A stretch of DNA of 33,484 nucleotides from NCBI GenBank assembly GCA_018648655.1, contig JABGQV010000223.1, positions 1 through 33,484 of the forward strand. Reading direction: 5' to 3'. Positions 9,112 through 19,337 of the stretch are shown here, piece after piece; positions within the stretch are counted from its first letter, which is position 1, and each line of letters starts with the position of its first letter. The notes beneath the pieces are model-generated. The model was not told the DNA's origin. It saw nothing but the letters and a program-made list of their open reading frames with translations, and made no database searches. The DNA comes from Anaerolineae bacterium (GTDB lineage: Bacteria; Chloroflexota; Anaerolineae; Anaerolineales; Villigracilaceae). A program made the position numbers and the translations under genes.

Positions 9112-10164
9112 TTATTCTTCTCTTGCTGCCAGAATTATCTTCTCGGCGTTTTCTCCTGTTAATTGCCAGGTTAAGCAGCGCACACTTCCACCCATCTGGC
9201 AAACGCCCTTCGCGTTGATTGTGACAACCTTCTTTCCTGTATTTTCACGGATAATATCTACGGCACTCTGGTCGTGTGCCATATTAAAAACAGGGACATA
9301 GATATTTTCAAAAGTCAAAACTGAGTTCAAATTCACCCCACATGCCGATTCAAAGCCTTCCCACTCCCCCGCTTTATTTTGCCCATATTCTACAGGCACT
9401 TCAATGATCGTAGCTAAGGGAAAAGACGCCTCTAGTTCATTTAGTACTGAATCTCTAAAAGTAGGATATTCAGAATAATTATTTACCAAAAGTGTGTTTT
9501 CATCAAGCCACATTACCATGCCATCTGAATGTGCTAAAACTTCTTCGTCTGGTTCAAGAATTGCAACTTCGGTCGCATTCAACAAATCCATCAACGCTTC
9601 TTTGGCTTCTTCATAACTCAACTCATTATCTTCCATAAACCTTGTGGTGGTAATCACGCCCCCCGCATAATTATCAACGAGATTTCCACCGTCTAAAAGT
9701 AATGTTGTTTTGCTTCGCTTAATATCATATTTATCAGCAAATGCGCCAAAGCTATTTTGCACTTCACGGCTTTCTTTTTCTGTCATTGAAGCCCAAGTAT
9801 ATTTAAATTGAACGGGGTTTAACGGGTTCACAAGTGTAAAATCTCGCGCCCAAATATCATAAACTTCTGCCTCAATTAATATGTCTTCGGGCAAATCCTG
9901 TTCATAATATGGCCTTGTATCTGCATCAACAATCACAATAACATTATCATTCCCTATAATGGCTTTAGCATAGTCAATTTGAAAGTCTACTATTGCTTCA
10001 AATGCAGGTTGATAATAAGTAGCGTGAACAGAAGGTGCCGACAAAACCAGCAACATCCGCTCATCTGAAATTTGATTTGAAAAATTTTCAACCATTTCTT
10101 CCTCTTCGACACCACAAGCAGATAAGGTCATCAGCAAGATCAAAACCATCACGATTTTCTTCAT
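9112..10164 (-). CDS. Agmatine deiminase / peptidyl-arginine deiminase family lipoprotein
   Basis: Lipobox LMTLSAC; YDIWARDF, LLDGGNLV, AHSDGMVMW, CQMGGSVRCLTW; start ATG 10164 with gaggag SD. Confidence 0.78.
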   Translation of the reverse strand: MKKIVMVLILLMTLSACGVEEEEMVENFSNQISDERMLLVLSAPSVHATYYQPAFEAIVDFQIDYAKAIIGNDNVIVIVDADTRPYYEQDLPEDILIEAEVYDIWARDFTLVNPLNPVQFKYTWASMTEKESREVQNSFGAFADKYDIKRSKTTLLLDGGNLVDNYAGGVITTTRFMEDNELSYEEAKEALMDLLNATEVAILEPDEEVLAHSDGMVMWLDENTLLVNNYSEYPTFRDSVLNELEASFPLATIIEVPVEYGQNKAGEWEGFESACGVNLNSVLTFENIYVPVFNMAHDQSAVDIIRENTGKKVVTINAKGVCQMGGSVRCLTWQLTGENAEKIILAAREE

Positions 10165-10215
10165 TTTTCTCCTCTGAAATATTCGATTATTGTAGCGTAT
10201 TTTTAAGGCAATAGA

Positions 10216-10248
10216 AAAAGTCCTCATTTATGATTAATGAGGACTTTT
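10216..10248 (-). terminator. Rho-independent terminator downstream of the GyrA-like gene
   Basis: AAAAGTCCTCATT / AATGAGGACTTTT, 13-bp stem. Confidence 0.75.
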
Positions 10249-10338
10249 AAATAAAGCTGAATTTCGCACAAAAACTGAATAACGCTGCCCAAGCCAAATT
10301 TAAGTATGCTTCAGCTCTTCATCCCAAAAAAAATTGCG

Positions 10339-12813
10339 CTACTTCTTCACCTTATCTACAAAGCGTTCTACATCCCATTCCATTGTCAGGCCAATAATAG
10401 CATCGCCGAGCTTCACTTCCTGGACAAGACCGCCACGCGTAGTGGCGCGTTTACGGCTTGGTGCAGCATCAATTCGGGCAGCTTTAGCAGAGAGCTTGAG
10501 CAGGTGCAAGGTGATAGTTTGAGTATATTTACCCACGGCCAGACCTGCAAGTCTTTCACCAGCGGGAAGTTTCCAAAGAATTACACCCTTGCCATAACGA
10601 CCTTGCTTGGGGAAATCTGAGGGCAAAATACGCTTGCCATTGCCCTCGGAGGTGATAATAAAAATTTCATCGTATTTCTGCGGGAGAAGTTCTGCCCCGA
10701 CCACAAGCTCGCCAACCCCTAGTTTGATACCATTCACACCTGCCGCGACCAAGCCCATAACGCGTACATCGTCTTCACTGAAACGAATGCCCATACCACT
10801 AGACGTGGCAAGGAGGATATCTTTTTTACCATCGGTGAGCAATGTCCAACCAAGCACATCGCCATCGTTGACGCGGAGCAGTTGATAGCTTTGCGCCGAT
10901 GGGCCAGGCAAATCGGCAATTGCGCTCTTTTTGACCATACCCCCCCGCGTAACGGTGAGTATATAACTCTCTTCAGGAAGTTCAGAACGCTTTGCCGGAA
11001 GCGAGAAAGCCAATGCGAGTTTTTCACTCGGTTTTAACGGAGAGACTTTATGCCAAAGCGTACCCCCTGAAAGTTTAGTGGCTTCAGGAATCGTATGAGC
11101 CGCCACAGATACACATTTCCCTTTTTCAGAGACGAGATAGAGTGTATCAGTGGTATTTACTTTGACAAGCCATTTCGGTGCTTCTTTCCCACTCGGTCTC
11201 GGCGATTTATCATCTGGTGTGCGAGAAACAAGACCATCGGCAGTAACGCCCACCCAAACGCTCTTTTCAGGCAGTAAATCTGCTGAGGTGAGGAGTGCGC
11301 TTTTATCTCCATCTGCATCTACAGTGATAATTCTTGTGCGGCGGGAATCTCCATAGGTTTCTTTTACTTGCCCTAATTCTTCACTCACAATATCACGCAT
11401 TTTCTTCGGTGACTTAAGCAAAGCCTTCAAGTCTTTAATGATTTTACTCAATGTACTATATTCTTCTTTTATTTTCTTACGCTCTAAACCCGCCAAGCGA
11501 CGCAAAGGCATATCTAAAATAGCTTGGGCCTGAATTGTGCTTAATTTGAACTTTTTCATTAAGCGTTTTCTAGCAGTCGGTACATCTGCGGCATTTCGGA
11601 TCAGAGAAATAATAGCATCCAAATTTTGTTGGTTTTTTATCGCAACCAAATAGCCTTCTAAAATATGAGCTCGTTCTTCAGCTTTACGAAGGTCATACTC
11701 GCTCCGTCTGCGAATAATCTCTAAGCGATGTTCTAGAAAAACACGCAAGGCTTGCTTTAGCGAAAGCGTACGAGGTTCACCATCTACCAACGCCAACATG
11801 ATGATGCTAAAAGTAGAGCGCATGGGCGTCTTACTATAAAGTTTTTCTAGTACATTTTCCGGCTCTACATTCTTGGTCAATTCAATGACCATACGCATCC
11901 CTTGTCGGTCAGATTCATCACGCAAATCAGTTATGCCGTCAATTTTGCCGTCACGGACCAAAGCAGCAATTTTGCTAATCAATTTTGCTTTATTAACTGC
12001 ATAGGGCAATTCTGTCACGATAAGTCTGCTTTTATTTCGCCCCATTTCCTCTACATGCACCTTTGCCTGTAAAGTCACCCTTCCCTTGCCAGAACCGTAG
12101 GCTGATTCTAAGGTGCGTGTACTATCTTTTTCTTGAATAATCAAACCACCAGTGGGGAAATCAGGTCCTTTCACAAACTCCATCAAATCGCCCACTGAAA
12201 TATCATCTAGCTTTCCCCAGCTCGCAAGCATATAATTTAGCGCATCTACCACTTCGCTCAAATTATGTGGCGGGATAGATGTAGACATCCCCACTGCAAT
12301 ACCACTCCCACCATTGACAAGCAAATTAGGAATTGCAGAAGGCAAAACACTCGGCTCGGTGAGGGTATCGTCAAAATTTCCTGTAAAGTCAACTGTTTCT
12401 TTATTGATTTCAGCCAACATATCTAAGGCGGGCATTGCCAGCCGCGCTTCGGTATAACGCATTGCCGCAGGTGGGTCACCATCCACAGAACCAAAATTGC
12501 CTTGTCCATCCACGAGCATATAGCGCATCGAAAAATCTTGTGCTTGGCGCGCCATCGCTTCATAAACGGACGAATCGCCATGTGGGTGATATTTGCCTAA
12601 AACCTCACCCACAATTCTCGCCGATTTTTTATGTGAGCTATCTGCCCGCAAACCCATATCGTACATAGCATATAGAATACGCCGCTGAACAGGTTTTAAT
12701 CCATCTCGTGCATCTGGCAAGGCGCGCGAAACAATCACGCTCATCGCATAATCTAAATAGGATTGTTGCATTTCTTTGTTGATGTCTATTTTATTGACTA
12801 ATCCAAGTTCCAT
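10339..12813 (-). CDS. gyrA/parC-like: DNA gyrase/topoisomerase IV subunit A
   Basis: [60 protein letters not shown] aggag. Confidence 0.9.
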   Translation of the reverse strand: MELGLVNKIDINKEMQQSYLDYAMSVIVSRALPDARDGLKPVQRRILYAMYDMGLRADSSHKKSARIVGEVLGKYHPHGDSSVYEAMARQAQDFSMRYMLVDGQGNFGSVDGDPPAAMRYTEARLAMPALDMLAEINKETVDFTGNFDDTLTEPSVLPSAIPNLLVNGGSGIAVGMSTSIPPHNLSEVVDALNYMLASWGKLDDISVGDLMEFVKGPDFPTGGLIIQEKDSTRTLESAYGSGKGRVTLQAKVHVEEMGRNKSRLIVTELPYAVNKAKLISKIAALVRDGKIDGITDLRDESDRQGMRMVIELTKNVEPENVLEKLYSKTPMRSTFSIIMLALVDGEPRTLSLKQALRVFLEHRLEIIRRRSEYDLRKAEERAHILEGYLVAIKNQQNLDAIISLIRNAADVPTARKRLMKKFKLSTIQAQAILDMPLRRLAGLERKKIKEEYSTLSKIIKDLKALLKSPKKMRDIVSEELGQVKETYGDSRRTRIITVDADGDKSALLTSADLLPEKSVWVGVTADGLVSRTPDDKSPRPSGKEAPKWLVKVNTTDTLYLVSEKGKCVSVAAHTIPEATKLSGGTLWHKVSPLKPSEKLALAFSLPAKRSELPEESYILTVTRGGMVKKSAIADLPGPSAQSYQLLRVNDGDVLGWTLLTDGKKDILLATSSGMGIRFSEDDVRVMGLVAAGVNGIKLGVGELVVGAELLPQKYDEIFIITSEGNGKRILPSDFPKQGRYGKGVILWKLPAGERLAGLAVGKYTQTITLHLLKLSAKAARIDAAPSRKRATTRGGLVQEVKLGDAIIGLTMEWDVERFVDKVKK

Positions 12814-13058
12814 TTGAAACTCCTGAAATTATAGAAACGAGACCTAATATAAGGTCTTAATCTTGTCTTTTTATGGGGATGAAAAACCGCTATCGCGCGT
12901 ATATTAGGCTTGGTTACCCATCATTAGCAGCAGCTTGCAGAAAATCCTTTTTTCTTCGTGCAATATCTTACCACGAAAATTTGTTCTATATTCTATTTCC
13001 CTTCTTTTCATCATTAGAGCGTAAAGTTTTGCATCAAAAAAGATGAAATTAACAAAAA

Positions 13059-13090
13059 AAGCCCTCACCTCAATAAAGAGATGAGGGCTT
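13059..13090 (-). terminator. rpoC terminator
   Basis: AGCCCTCACCTC/GAGATGAGGGCT stem, T7 on the minus strand. Confidence 0.88.
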
Positions 13091-13108
13091 CGAAATCAAC
13101 TACTTTTC

Positions 13109-16100
13109 TTACTCAGCGAGGGGGAGTTCAGCTTCTTCTGTTGGGGGTTTTTCTTCCTCATCAGAGTCTGTTGCCTCAGCTACTGCTTCCATAACGGGAG
13201 CAAGCTCCGGGTCAACTTCGCCTTCGGTCTCTACATCTAACTCTTCTTCATCCAGTTCTTCTTCAACTTCTGGATCAAATCGTCCTGAAACAAATCCCGA
13301 ACCAGCAGGGATTAATTTACCAATGATCACGTTTTCTTTCAAACCGTAGAGCGGATCTTCATCCGAGCCAATCGCAGCTTTCGCCAACACTTTGATAGTG
13401 TGCTGGAAGGATGCAGCAGAAAGGAAGGAATCGGTATTAAGAGAGGCTTTGGTAATCCCCAAAAGGATATTAATAAAGCGAGCAGGCTGTTTGCCCTCTT
13501 CAAGCAAGACCTCGTTATCCCGTTGAACATCTTGCCTATCAAAGACATCGCCAGGGAGGTAATTGCTATCGTGAGGGTGCGTAATTTGCACCTTTGAGAG
13601 CATTTTACGAATAATAGTTTCGAAATGCTTATCGTGAATATTTTGCCCTTGTGAGCGATAAACTTGCTGCACCTCTCCCATCAAATATATCTGACAAGCG
13701 TGAATGCCTTGAATACGTAAAATGCTATGTGGGTTAAGCGAGCCTTCAGTAAGGGATTGCCCAGCTTCTACATAATCACCCTCGCTAACGATAACGCGCG
13801 CGGTGGTTGGGATATCATAGTCACTTTCTTCACCTTGTTCATAAGAGACAATTATTGCTTGATCTTCAATACGAACTTTACCGTCATTTTCAGCAGACAC
13901 AGTTGCTTCTTCGTGTGTTGCTAAAATTGTGCCTGCTTTAATTTCATCTTCATCACCAACGGCCATTTCCCAGCCTTCGGGAATTTCATAACGGTCGTTA
14001 ACCATTTGGCTATTTTCAACAATTACGGTGCGAAGATCGGCATATTTCTCAGATTGAGAGATACGTACTTTGCCTGCAATTTCAGACATAACCGCTTCGC
14101 CTTTAGGAGCTTTTCGGGCTTCAAAAAGCTCTTCAACACGGGGAAGACCGGTTGTAATATCGCTACCAGCAGCAACACCGCCAGTGTGGAAAGTACGCAG
14201 GGTAAGCTGCGTGCCCGGCTCACCAATAGATTGAGCAGCGACAATACCAACAGCAGAGCCTAACTCAACAAGTTCACCACGACCAAGGTCGTTACCATAA
14301 CATTTGGCACAAACACCGTGCTGGAGCGAACAAGTCATGGGTGAGCGAACAAAAACTTCCGCAAGATCAGATTTCATTATCTTGCGTGCCATGTCTTGAG
14401 TAATTGTATCGTTACGCTCGCCGATTACTTCACCAGTTTGCGGATCAAGGAGACGATCTGCTAAAAGACGACTATGAAGACGTGCACTAAGTGCCTGCCC
14501 TGCTATATCTTCATCTCTGCGAATCGTGATGCCATTTGTTGTTTCGCAATCATGTTCATTAACAATTAAATCTTGCGCAACATCTACAAGGCGTCGAGTA
14601 AGATAACCAGCATCTGCTGTACGAAGAGCGGTATCTGCCAAACCTTTACGAGCACCATGCGAAGAAATAAAATATTCCAGCGCCGTTAGGCCTTCGCGGA
14701 AGTTTGAGCGAATAGGAAGCGGAATAATACGCCCAGCAGGATCAGCCATAAGACCACGCATCCCAGCTAACTGGGAGATTGGTCCATAACCACCTTTGGT
14801 GGCACCAGAATCTGCCATTGTGGCAAGATTTCCGTTTGGATCCATTACTTTGCGAACTTCTAAACCTACAACCTTGGTTGTATCTTGCCAAATTTGAATA
14901 ACGCGCTCATCTTGCTCATTTTCAGTTAATAAGCCCCGTCTGAAATCACGTTGTACCAGCTCAACTTCTTGCAGAGATTCTTTAAGGATGTCTTTTTTCG
15001 TATCTGGGACAGCAATATCAGCAATAGCGATTGTAACGCCAGAGCGCATTGCATATTCAAAACCAATTGCCTTAATTCTGTCGGCAACTCTAGTAGTCTC
15101 TTCTTGTCCACAGATTTCATAAACATCTGCGATTAAGTCTTTTACCCCACCTTTATCCAATGTTTCGTTCACAAATTGGATTTCTGGTGGCAATATTTGA
15201 TTGAAAATTGCACGGCCTACGGTCGTATCAATCATGCGAGTTTCAGTTTCTTCTAAACGAGTATTTTCATCATTGTAGAAAGTTTCTACGCGCAATTTGA
15301 TATTTGTGTGAACTTCGACATTATCAAGCTCAAAGGCTAAGGTTGCTTCATCTAGCGAACCAAAAATACTTCCCTCGCCCTTATAGACAAATGGATCTGT
15401 CATTGTCAGATAATAAACGCCCAAAACCATATCTTTTGATGGGCTGATAATCGGCTCACCATCTGCTGGCTTAAGTAAGTTTTTGGATGACAACATCAGT
15501 CGACGTGCTTCTTCAACTGCTTTATCCGAAAGCGGGACGTGAACTGCCATTTGGTCGCCGTCAAAATCGGCATTAAATGCGGTTGTGACCAGCGGATGCA
15601 ACTGAATGGCACTTCCTTCAACAACGATTGGCTCGAAAGCCTGAATACCCAATCTGTGCAATGTTGGAGCACGATTTAGAAGCACTGGGCGGTCTTTAAT
15701 CACATCGTCAAGCACTTCCCAGACTTCTGGACGGTTGCGCTCAATCATTCGACGAGCGCCCTTAACATTGGCTGCGTAATTAAGATTGACCAACCCACCA
15801 ATAACAAAGGGGCGGAAGAGTTCCAATGCCATTTTTTTAGGAAGACCACATTGATAAAGTTTTAGTTTAGGTCCAACAACAATTACCGAACGCCCAGAAT
15901 AATCAACACGCTTACCGAGCAAGTTACGACGGAAACGCCCTTTCTTGCCTTTAAGCATATCGCTAAGCGATTTTAGCTCGCGTCTTCCACGGCGTGAAAG
16001 AGCCTTCCCACGTTGACTATTATCTATCAGCGAATCGACAGCTTCTTGCAACATCCGCTTTTCGTTACGGATAATGACATTTGGCGCACCCAATTCTAAT

Positions 16101-17446
16101 AAACGTTTGAGACGGTTATTTCTGTTGATGACACGACGGTAAAGATCATTCAAATCTGAGGTTGCAAAACGTCCACCATCTAATTGCACCATTGGGCGCA
16201 AATCAGGCGGGATGACGGGTAAGAAGTTCATAATCATCCATTCAGGTTTATTCCCTGAACGGCGAAATGCCTCAACAACCTTAAGGCGACTGGTCGCTTT
16301 CTTACGTTTTTGTTTGCTTTTTGTATTACGAACTTCGTACCAAAGCTCTTTTGAAAGGGCATCAAGATCGATGCGCTCAAGAATATCTAAAAAGGCTTCT
16401 GCACCCATATCAGCACGGAAAATCTTGCCCCAGCGAGCTCGATAATTTCGATAGCGAACTTCACTAAGGAAATCAAAGATTTGCAAATTAGCTAATTCTT
16501 TGCGAGTTTGTTTATTTTTTTCTTTTATCTCAACAGCTTGGGTGGCAACTTGATCACTCAAAAGTGCCAATTCTTCATCGCTTGTGGCTTTCAGAATTTC
16601 TATTTCTTGGTCGATTAGCCCAAAGCTATCATTTTTTTCTTTGCGAAGATTATCTTCAACATTATTTAAGTGCTCTCTAACGATTTCTTGCACTTTTGTT
16701 ATATGCTGTGATGCAACTATAGTACCTGCTTGCACGATAACGTCACCAGTTGCGTTAAAAATAATGTCTTTACGCGCTGCTACGCCCATTTGCTCTTGAA
16801 GGTCTTCGTCTAAACGTCGGCCTTCTTTCATGACTGGTTCAAGCAATGTGGCAGTTTGTTCGTCAAAGTCCTGTTCCATAGCTGCTCGGCTTGCTTCAAG
16901 GGCAGCTAAAGCTGTGGCACTACGGTCTTTGATTTCTGCAATTTTTGCGTCTGTTAGCGTATTTTGCTGCTCGGCATAATTTGCAATTTCTTCGTCTAAT
17001 TTATTTAATTCTCTTTCACGAGCATCTTCATCGACATAAGTAATAATATATTGTGCAAAATAAAGAACGCGATCAAGATTTTTACGAGAGATATTAAGTA
17101 ATAAACCTAGATAAGAAGGGATACGGCGCGTATACCAAATATGCGCAACAGGAGAAGCAAGTTCAATATGCCCCATCCGTTCGCGACGCACAGCTGAACG
17201 CGTAATTTCAACGCCACATTTTTCACAAGTAATTCCCTTATAACGTGGGTTTTTATATTTTCCACAATAGCATTGCCAATCACGTGTTGGACCAAAAATC
17301 GCCTCGCAAAAGAGACCGTCTTTTTCTGGGCGCAAGCGGCGATAGTTAATGGTTTCTGGTTTTAAAACTTCACCATAAGACCAACTACGAATTATTTCGG
17401 GTGATGCAAGACTGATACGAAGTGCTTTAAGCCCCTTAGTTTCCAC
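13109..17446 (-). CDS. rpoC: DNA-directed RNA polymerase subunit beta'
   Basis: 1445 aa; [16 protein letters not shown], zinc motif [39 protein letters not shown] start with gaggag SD. Confidence 0.97.
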   Translation of the reverse strand: METKGLKALRISLASPEIIRSWSYGEVLKPETINYRRLRPEKDGLFCEAIFGPTRDWQCYCGKYKNPRYKGITCEKCGVEITRSAVRRERMGHIELASPVAHIWYTRRIPSYLGLLLNISRKNLDRVLYFAQYIITYVDEDARERELNKLDEEIANYAEQQNTLTDAKIAEIKDRSATALAALEASRAAMEQDFDEQTATLLEPVMKEGRRLDEDLQEQMGVAARKDIIFNATGDVIVQAGTIVASQHITKVQEIVREHLNNVEDNLRKEKNDSFGLIDQEIEILKATSDEELALLSDQVATQAVEIKEKNKQTRKELANLQIFDFLSEVRYRNYRARWGKIFRADMGAEAFLDILERIDLDALSKELWYEVRNTKSKQKRKKATSRLKVVEAFRRSGNKPEWMIMNFLPVIPPDLRPMVQLDGGRFATSDLNDLYRRVINRNNRLKRLLELGAPNVIIRNEKRMLQEAVDSLIDNSQRGKALSRRGRRELKSLSDMLKGKKGRFRRNLLGKRVDYSGRSVIVVGPKLKLYQCGLPKKMALELFRPFVIGGLVNLNYAANVKGARRMIERNRPEVWEVLDDVIKDRPVLLNRAPTLHRLGIQAFEPIVVEGSAIQLHPLVTTAFNADFDGDQMAVHVPLSDKAVEEARRLMLSSKNLLKPADGEPIISPSKDMVLGVYYLTMTDPFVYKGEGSIFGSLDEATLAFELDNVEVHTNIKLRVETFYNDENTRLEETETRMIDTTVGRAIFNQILPPEIQFVNETLDKGGVKDLIADVYEICGQEETTRVADRIKAIGFEYAMRSGVTIAIADIAVPDTKKDILKESLQEVELVQRDFRRGLLTENEQDERVIQIWQDTTKVVGLEVRKVMDPNGNLATMADSGATKGGYGPISQLAGMRGLMADPAGRIIPLPIRSNFREGLTALEYFISSHGARKGLADTALRTADAGYLTRRLVDVAQDLIVNEHDCETTNGITIRRDEDIAGQALSARLHSRLLADRLLDPQTGEVIGERNDTITQDMARKIMKSDLAEVFVRSPMTCSLQHGVCAKCYGNDLGRGELVELGSAVGIVAAQSIGEPGTQLTLRTFHTGGVAAGSDITTGLPRVEELFEARKAPKGEAVMSEIAGKVRISQSEKYADLRTVIVENSQMVNDRYEIPEGWEMAVGDEDEIKAGTILATHEEATVSAENDGKVRIEDQAIIVSYEQGEESDYDIPTTARVIVSEGDYVEAGQSLTEGSLNPHSILRIQGIHACQIYLMGEVQQVYRSQGQNIHDKHFETIIRKMLSKVQITHPHDSNYLPGDVFDRQDVQRDNEVLLEEGKQPARFINILLGITKASLNTDSFLSAASFQHTIKVLAKAAIGSDEDPLYGLKENVIIGKLIPAGSGFVSGRFDPEVEEELDEEELDVETEGEVDPELAPVMEAVAEATDSDEEEKPPTEEAELPLAE

Positions 17447-17468
17447 TAGTACTCTCCTCGTCGTCTAT

Positions 17469-17589
17469 AAGTTCTACAGATATTAAGAACTTTTCAGGTA
17501 ATATGCTTTGCACTTTTAAATAGTGCAAGAGACACACAGAAGCAAGCACTCTGAATTTTTTCTCAAGTGCTTGCTAGGTGTGCTTCTGT
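17469..17589 (-). promoter_or_regulatory. Structured rpoC leader: three tandem hairpins (17536-17589, 17508-17528, 17469-17492)
   Basis: AGCAAGCACT/AGTGCTTGCT, TTGCACT/AGTGCAA and AAGTTCT/AGAACTT perfect arms. Confidence 0.65.
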
Positions 17590-17606
17590 TTTCATCCAAG
17601 TCGCGA

Positions 17607-17636
17607 ATTATACTAGTAGAGTATAAGCTTCGTCAA
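17607..17636 (-). promoter_or_regulatory. Sigma70-type promoter upstream of rpoC
   Basis: TTGACG-N18-TATAAT on the minus strand (-35 17631-17636, -10 17607-17612). Confidence 0.75.
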
Positions 17637-17643
17637 GGAAAAT

Positions 17644-18330
17644 TTACTCGAATTTTAAGATATTAACTATATCTTCTACTGCCACCCTGAAAATCTCCCC
17701 CATTATAGCAGCATCTGCTTGATAAGGGCCTCCGAAAGAACCATCACCATAAATTTCGCGTATGTCTTTTGCGTTCAAAATTGCGCTGGGGACATAGGGC
17801 GGTGCTTTAGACTCAGCTGGCATTTCACTAACTTGAGTAAAAGGAAAAGCCTCGAGCCAATTGGCGTGAGCTGGCTTTATCTCATTTTTAAGTGTAATCG
17901 CTTCTATTCCATGCGATTCCCACCAAGAAAACCAGTTCATTTCTAAATCGGGTAACTCGTTTATTAATTCGCTCAGCCGTGCTTGCACCCCACTATTTCC
18001 ACCGTGTCCATTCAAAATCAAAACACGGCGAAATCCCTGCCCATAAACTGAACGAATTATATCCTCCACAGCATCCACTAGAGTGCTTAATCGAAAAGAA
18101 ATTGTGCCAGGATAATCAAGGAAATAGGGAGAACTCCCAAAGTTCAGTGGCGGCGCGACCAAAACCCCGCTCTGCTGAGATGCGGCATCTGCCATAGCAA
18201 GGGGGATTTTAATATCGGTAAGCAAACTTAGATAAGCATGCTGCTCAGTTGCACCAAGCACAATCATTAGACGATCATCTTTTTCAAGGTAGGATTCGAT
18301 ATCCATCCAGTTTAGTTCTTCAAAGCGCAT
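17644..18330 (-). CDS. Creatininase family protein (divergent)
   Basis: GATEQHAYLSLLTD, NGHGGNSGVQ, AHANWLEA; SD aaggag. Confidence 0.75.
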   Translation of the reverse strand: MRFEELNWMDIESYLEKDDRLMIVLGATEQHAYLSLLTDIKIPLAMADAASQQSGVLVAPPLNFGSSPYFLDYPGTISFRLSTLVDAVEDIIRSVYGQGFRRVLILNGHGGNSGVQARLSELINELPDLEMNWFSWWESHGIEAITLKNEIKPAHANWLEAFPFTQVSEMPAESKAPPYVPSAILNAKDIREIYGDGSFGGPYQADAAIMGEIFRVAVEDIVNILKFE

Positions 18331-18412
18331 TGATTCTCCTTCTAGACCCGAAGGGTTTTATTAGTCTAGTTTTTTGATAAGGCAGATTTCAAAAGCATAG
18401 TTTTCGATTTAA

Positions 18413-19291
18413 TTATGCATCAAGAACTGCTGCGAGAGGGGTTGGTGCAGAGATAGATTTGTCTGCTTTTTCTACATCACGTGCCCAAATATATAGACAA
18501 GTATGATAGGCGGTAGTTGTGTAGGTTTTGATGACGGTCGCGATCATCGTGAAGGTGAAGAAGACCAGCAACCCGGCTACGATGCCAATGACCAAGCCAA
18601 AGGTCACGGTCGTCCCGCCAGCGAGAAATATGATTCCGTAACCAAGCGCAGACCCTAATCCTGCTCCCGTTAAAAAGAGCGCGAAGCTAATCAATCCAGT
18701 GACCGCCTTCACACCGACCGTGCTGATTCCCACCAATAGGAGATTATCCTGCACGATTTGCGTGGCGCGTTTAATCCCGTCTACTAGATTGATATCTTCG
18801 ATGACCATCGCGGGGAGAATAAGATAGGATGCCTCTGTCCAAATATTTTGGATGAGGCTGGCGAGCAGATTTCGCCCCGCCTTCTGCCCCTGCCCCTTGA
18901 CGAGTTTCTGGAGCGCGTTGACCGCAGTCGATGCCGCCGCAAGGGTCGCTAGATCGAGCAGATCGCGCTTGACGATTGCCCAAGCCTTATCCATGCGCCC
19001 ATCGCCTTCAGAGAGGTAGCCGTAGATGAGATAAACGGTCATCGCCGAGAAGATATAGCTGATGATGAAATTGCCAAAAACGAGCAGCGCGCCGCCAAGA
19101 TAGAGAAAAACTTGACCGAACGCGCTGTTGCTAAAAAGAAGGGTGGCGATAACGATAGGAATAATGCCGATAATAGCGACAATCGCGCCCGCAAAGAGGG
19201 TGTAGATGGAGGGCTTGATGAGGTCTTTGTCGGCGGATGCCATCTGCCAAGCCTGTTTGAGAAATTGCCAACCGCGTGAGAAGGATTGCAT
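18413..19291 (-). CDS. Polytopic membrane protein, DUF6159-like
   Basis: 292 aa; several TM segments; N-terminal FSRGWQFLKQAWQ; SD aaggag. Confidence 0.6.
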   Translation of the reverse strand: MQSFSRGWQFLKQAWQMASADKDLIKPSIYTLFAGAIVAIIGIIPIVIATLLFSNSAFGQVFLYLGGALLVFGNFIISYIFSAMTVYLIYGYLSEGDGRMDKAWAIVKRDLLDLATLAAASTAVNALQKLVKGQGQKAGRNLLASLIQNIWTEASYLILPAMVIEDINLVDGIKRATQIVQDNLLLVGISTVGVKAVTGLISFALFLTGAGLGSALGYGIIFLAGGTTVTFGLVIGIVAGLLVFFTFTMIATVIKTYTTTAYHTCLYIWARDVEKADKSISAPTPLAAVLDA

Positions 19292-19337
19292 GAGGAACTC
19301 CTTTTTATCCGTTATATATGCGAGTGTTTTCTAATTG

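Noticed and set aside
8207-9202. N-terminally extended hydrolase ORF starting at 9202
   Set aside because: The extension overlaps the end of the upstream deiminase gene; a better start with an SD exists at 9070.
13339-16799. Many short ORFs antisense or out of frame within rpoC, gyrA, priA and lysS
   Set aside because: They overlap strongly conserved coding sequence, have no RBS or recognisable domains, and are expected by chance.
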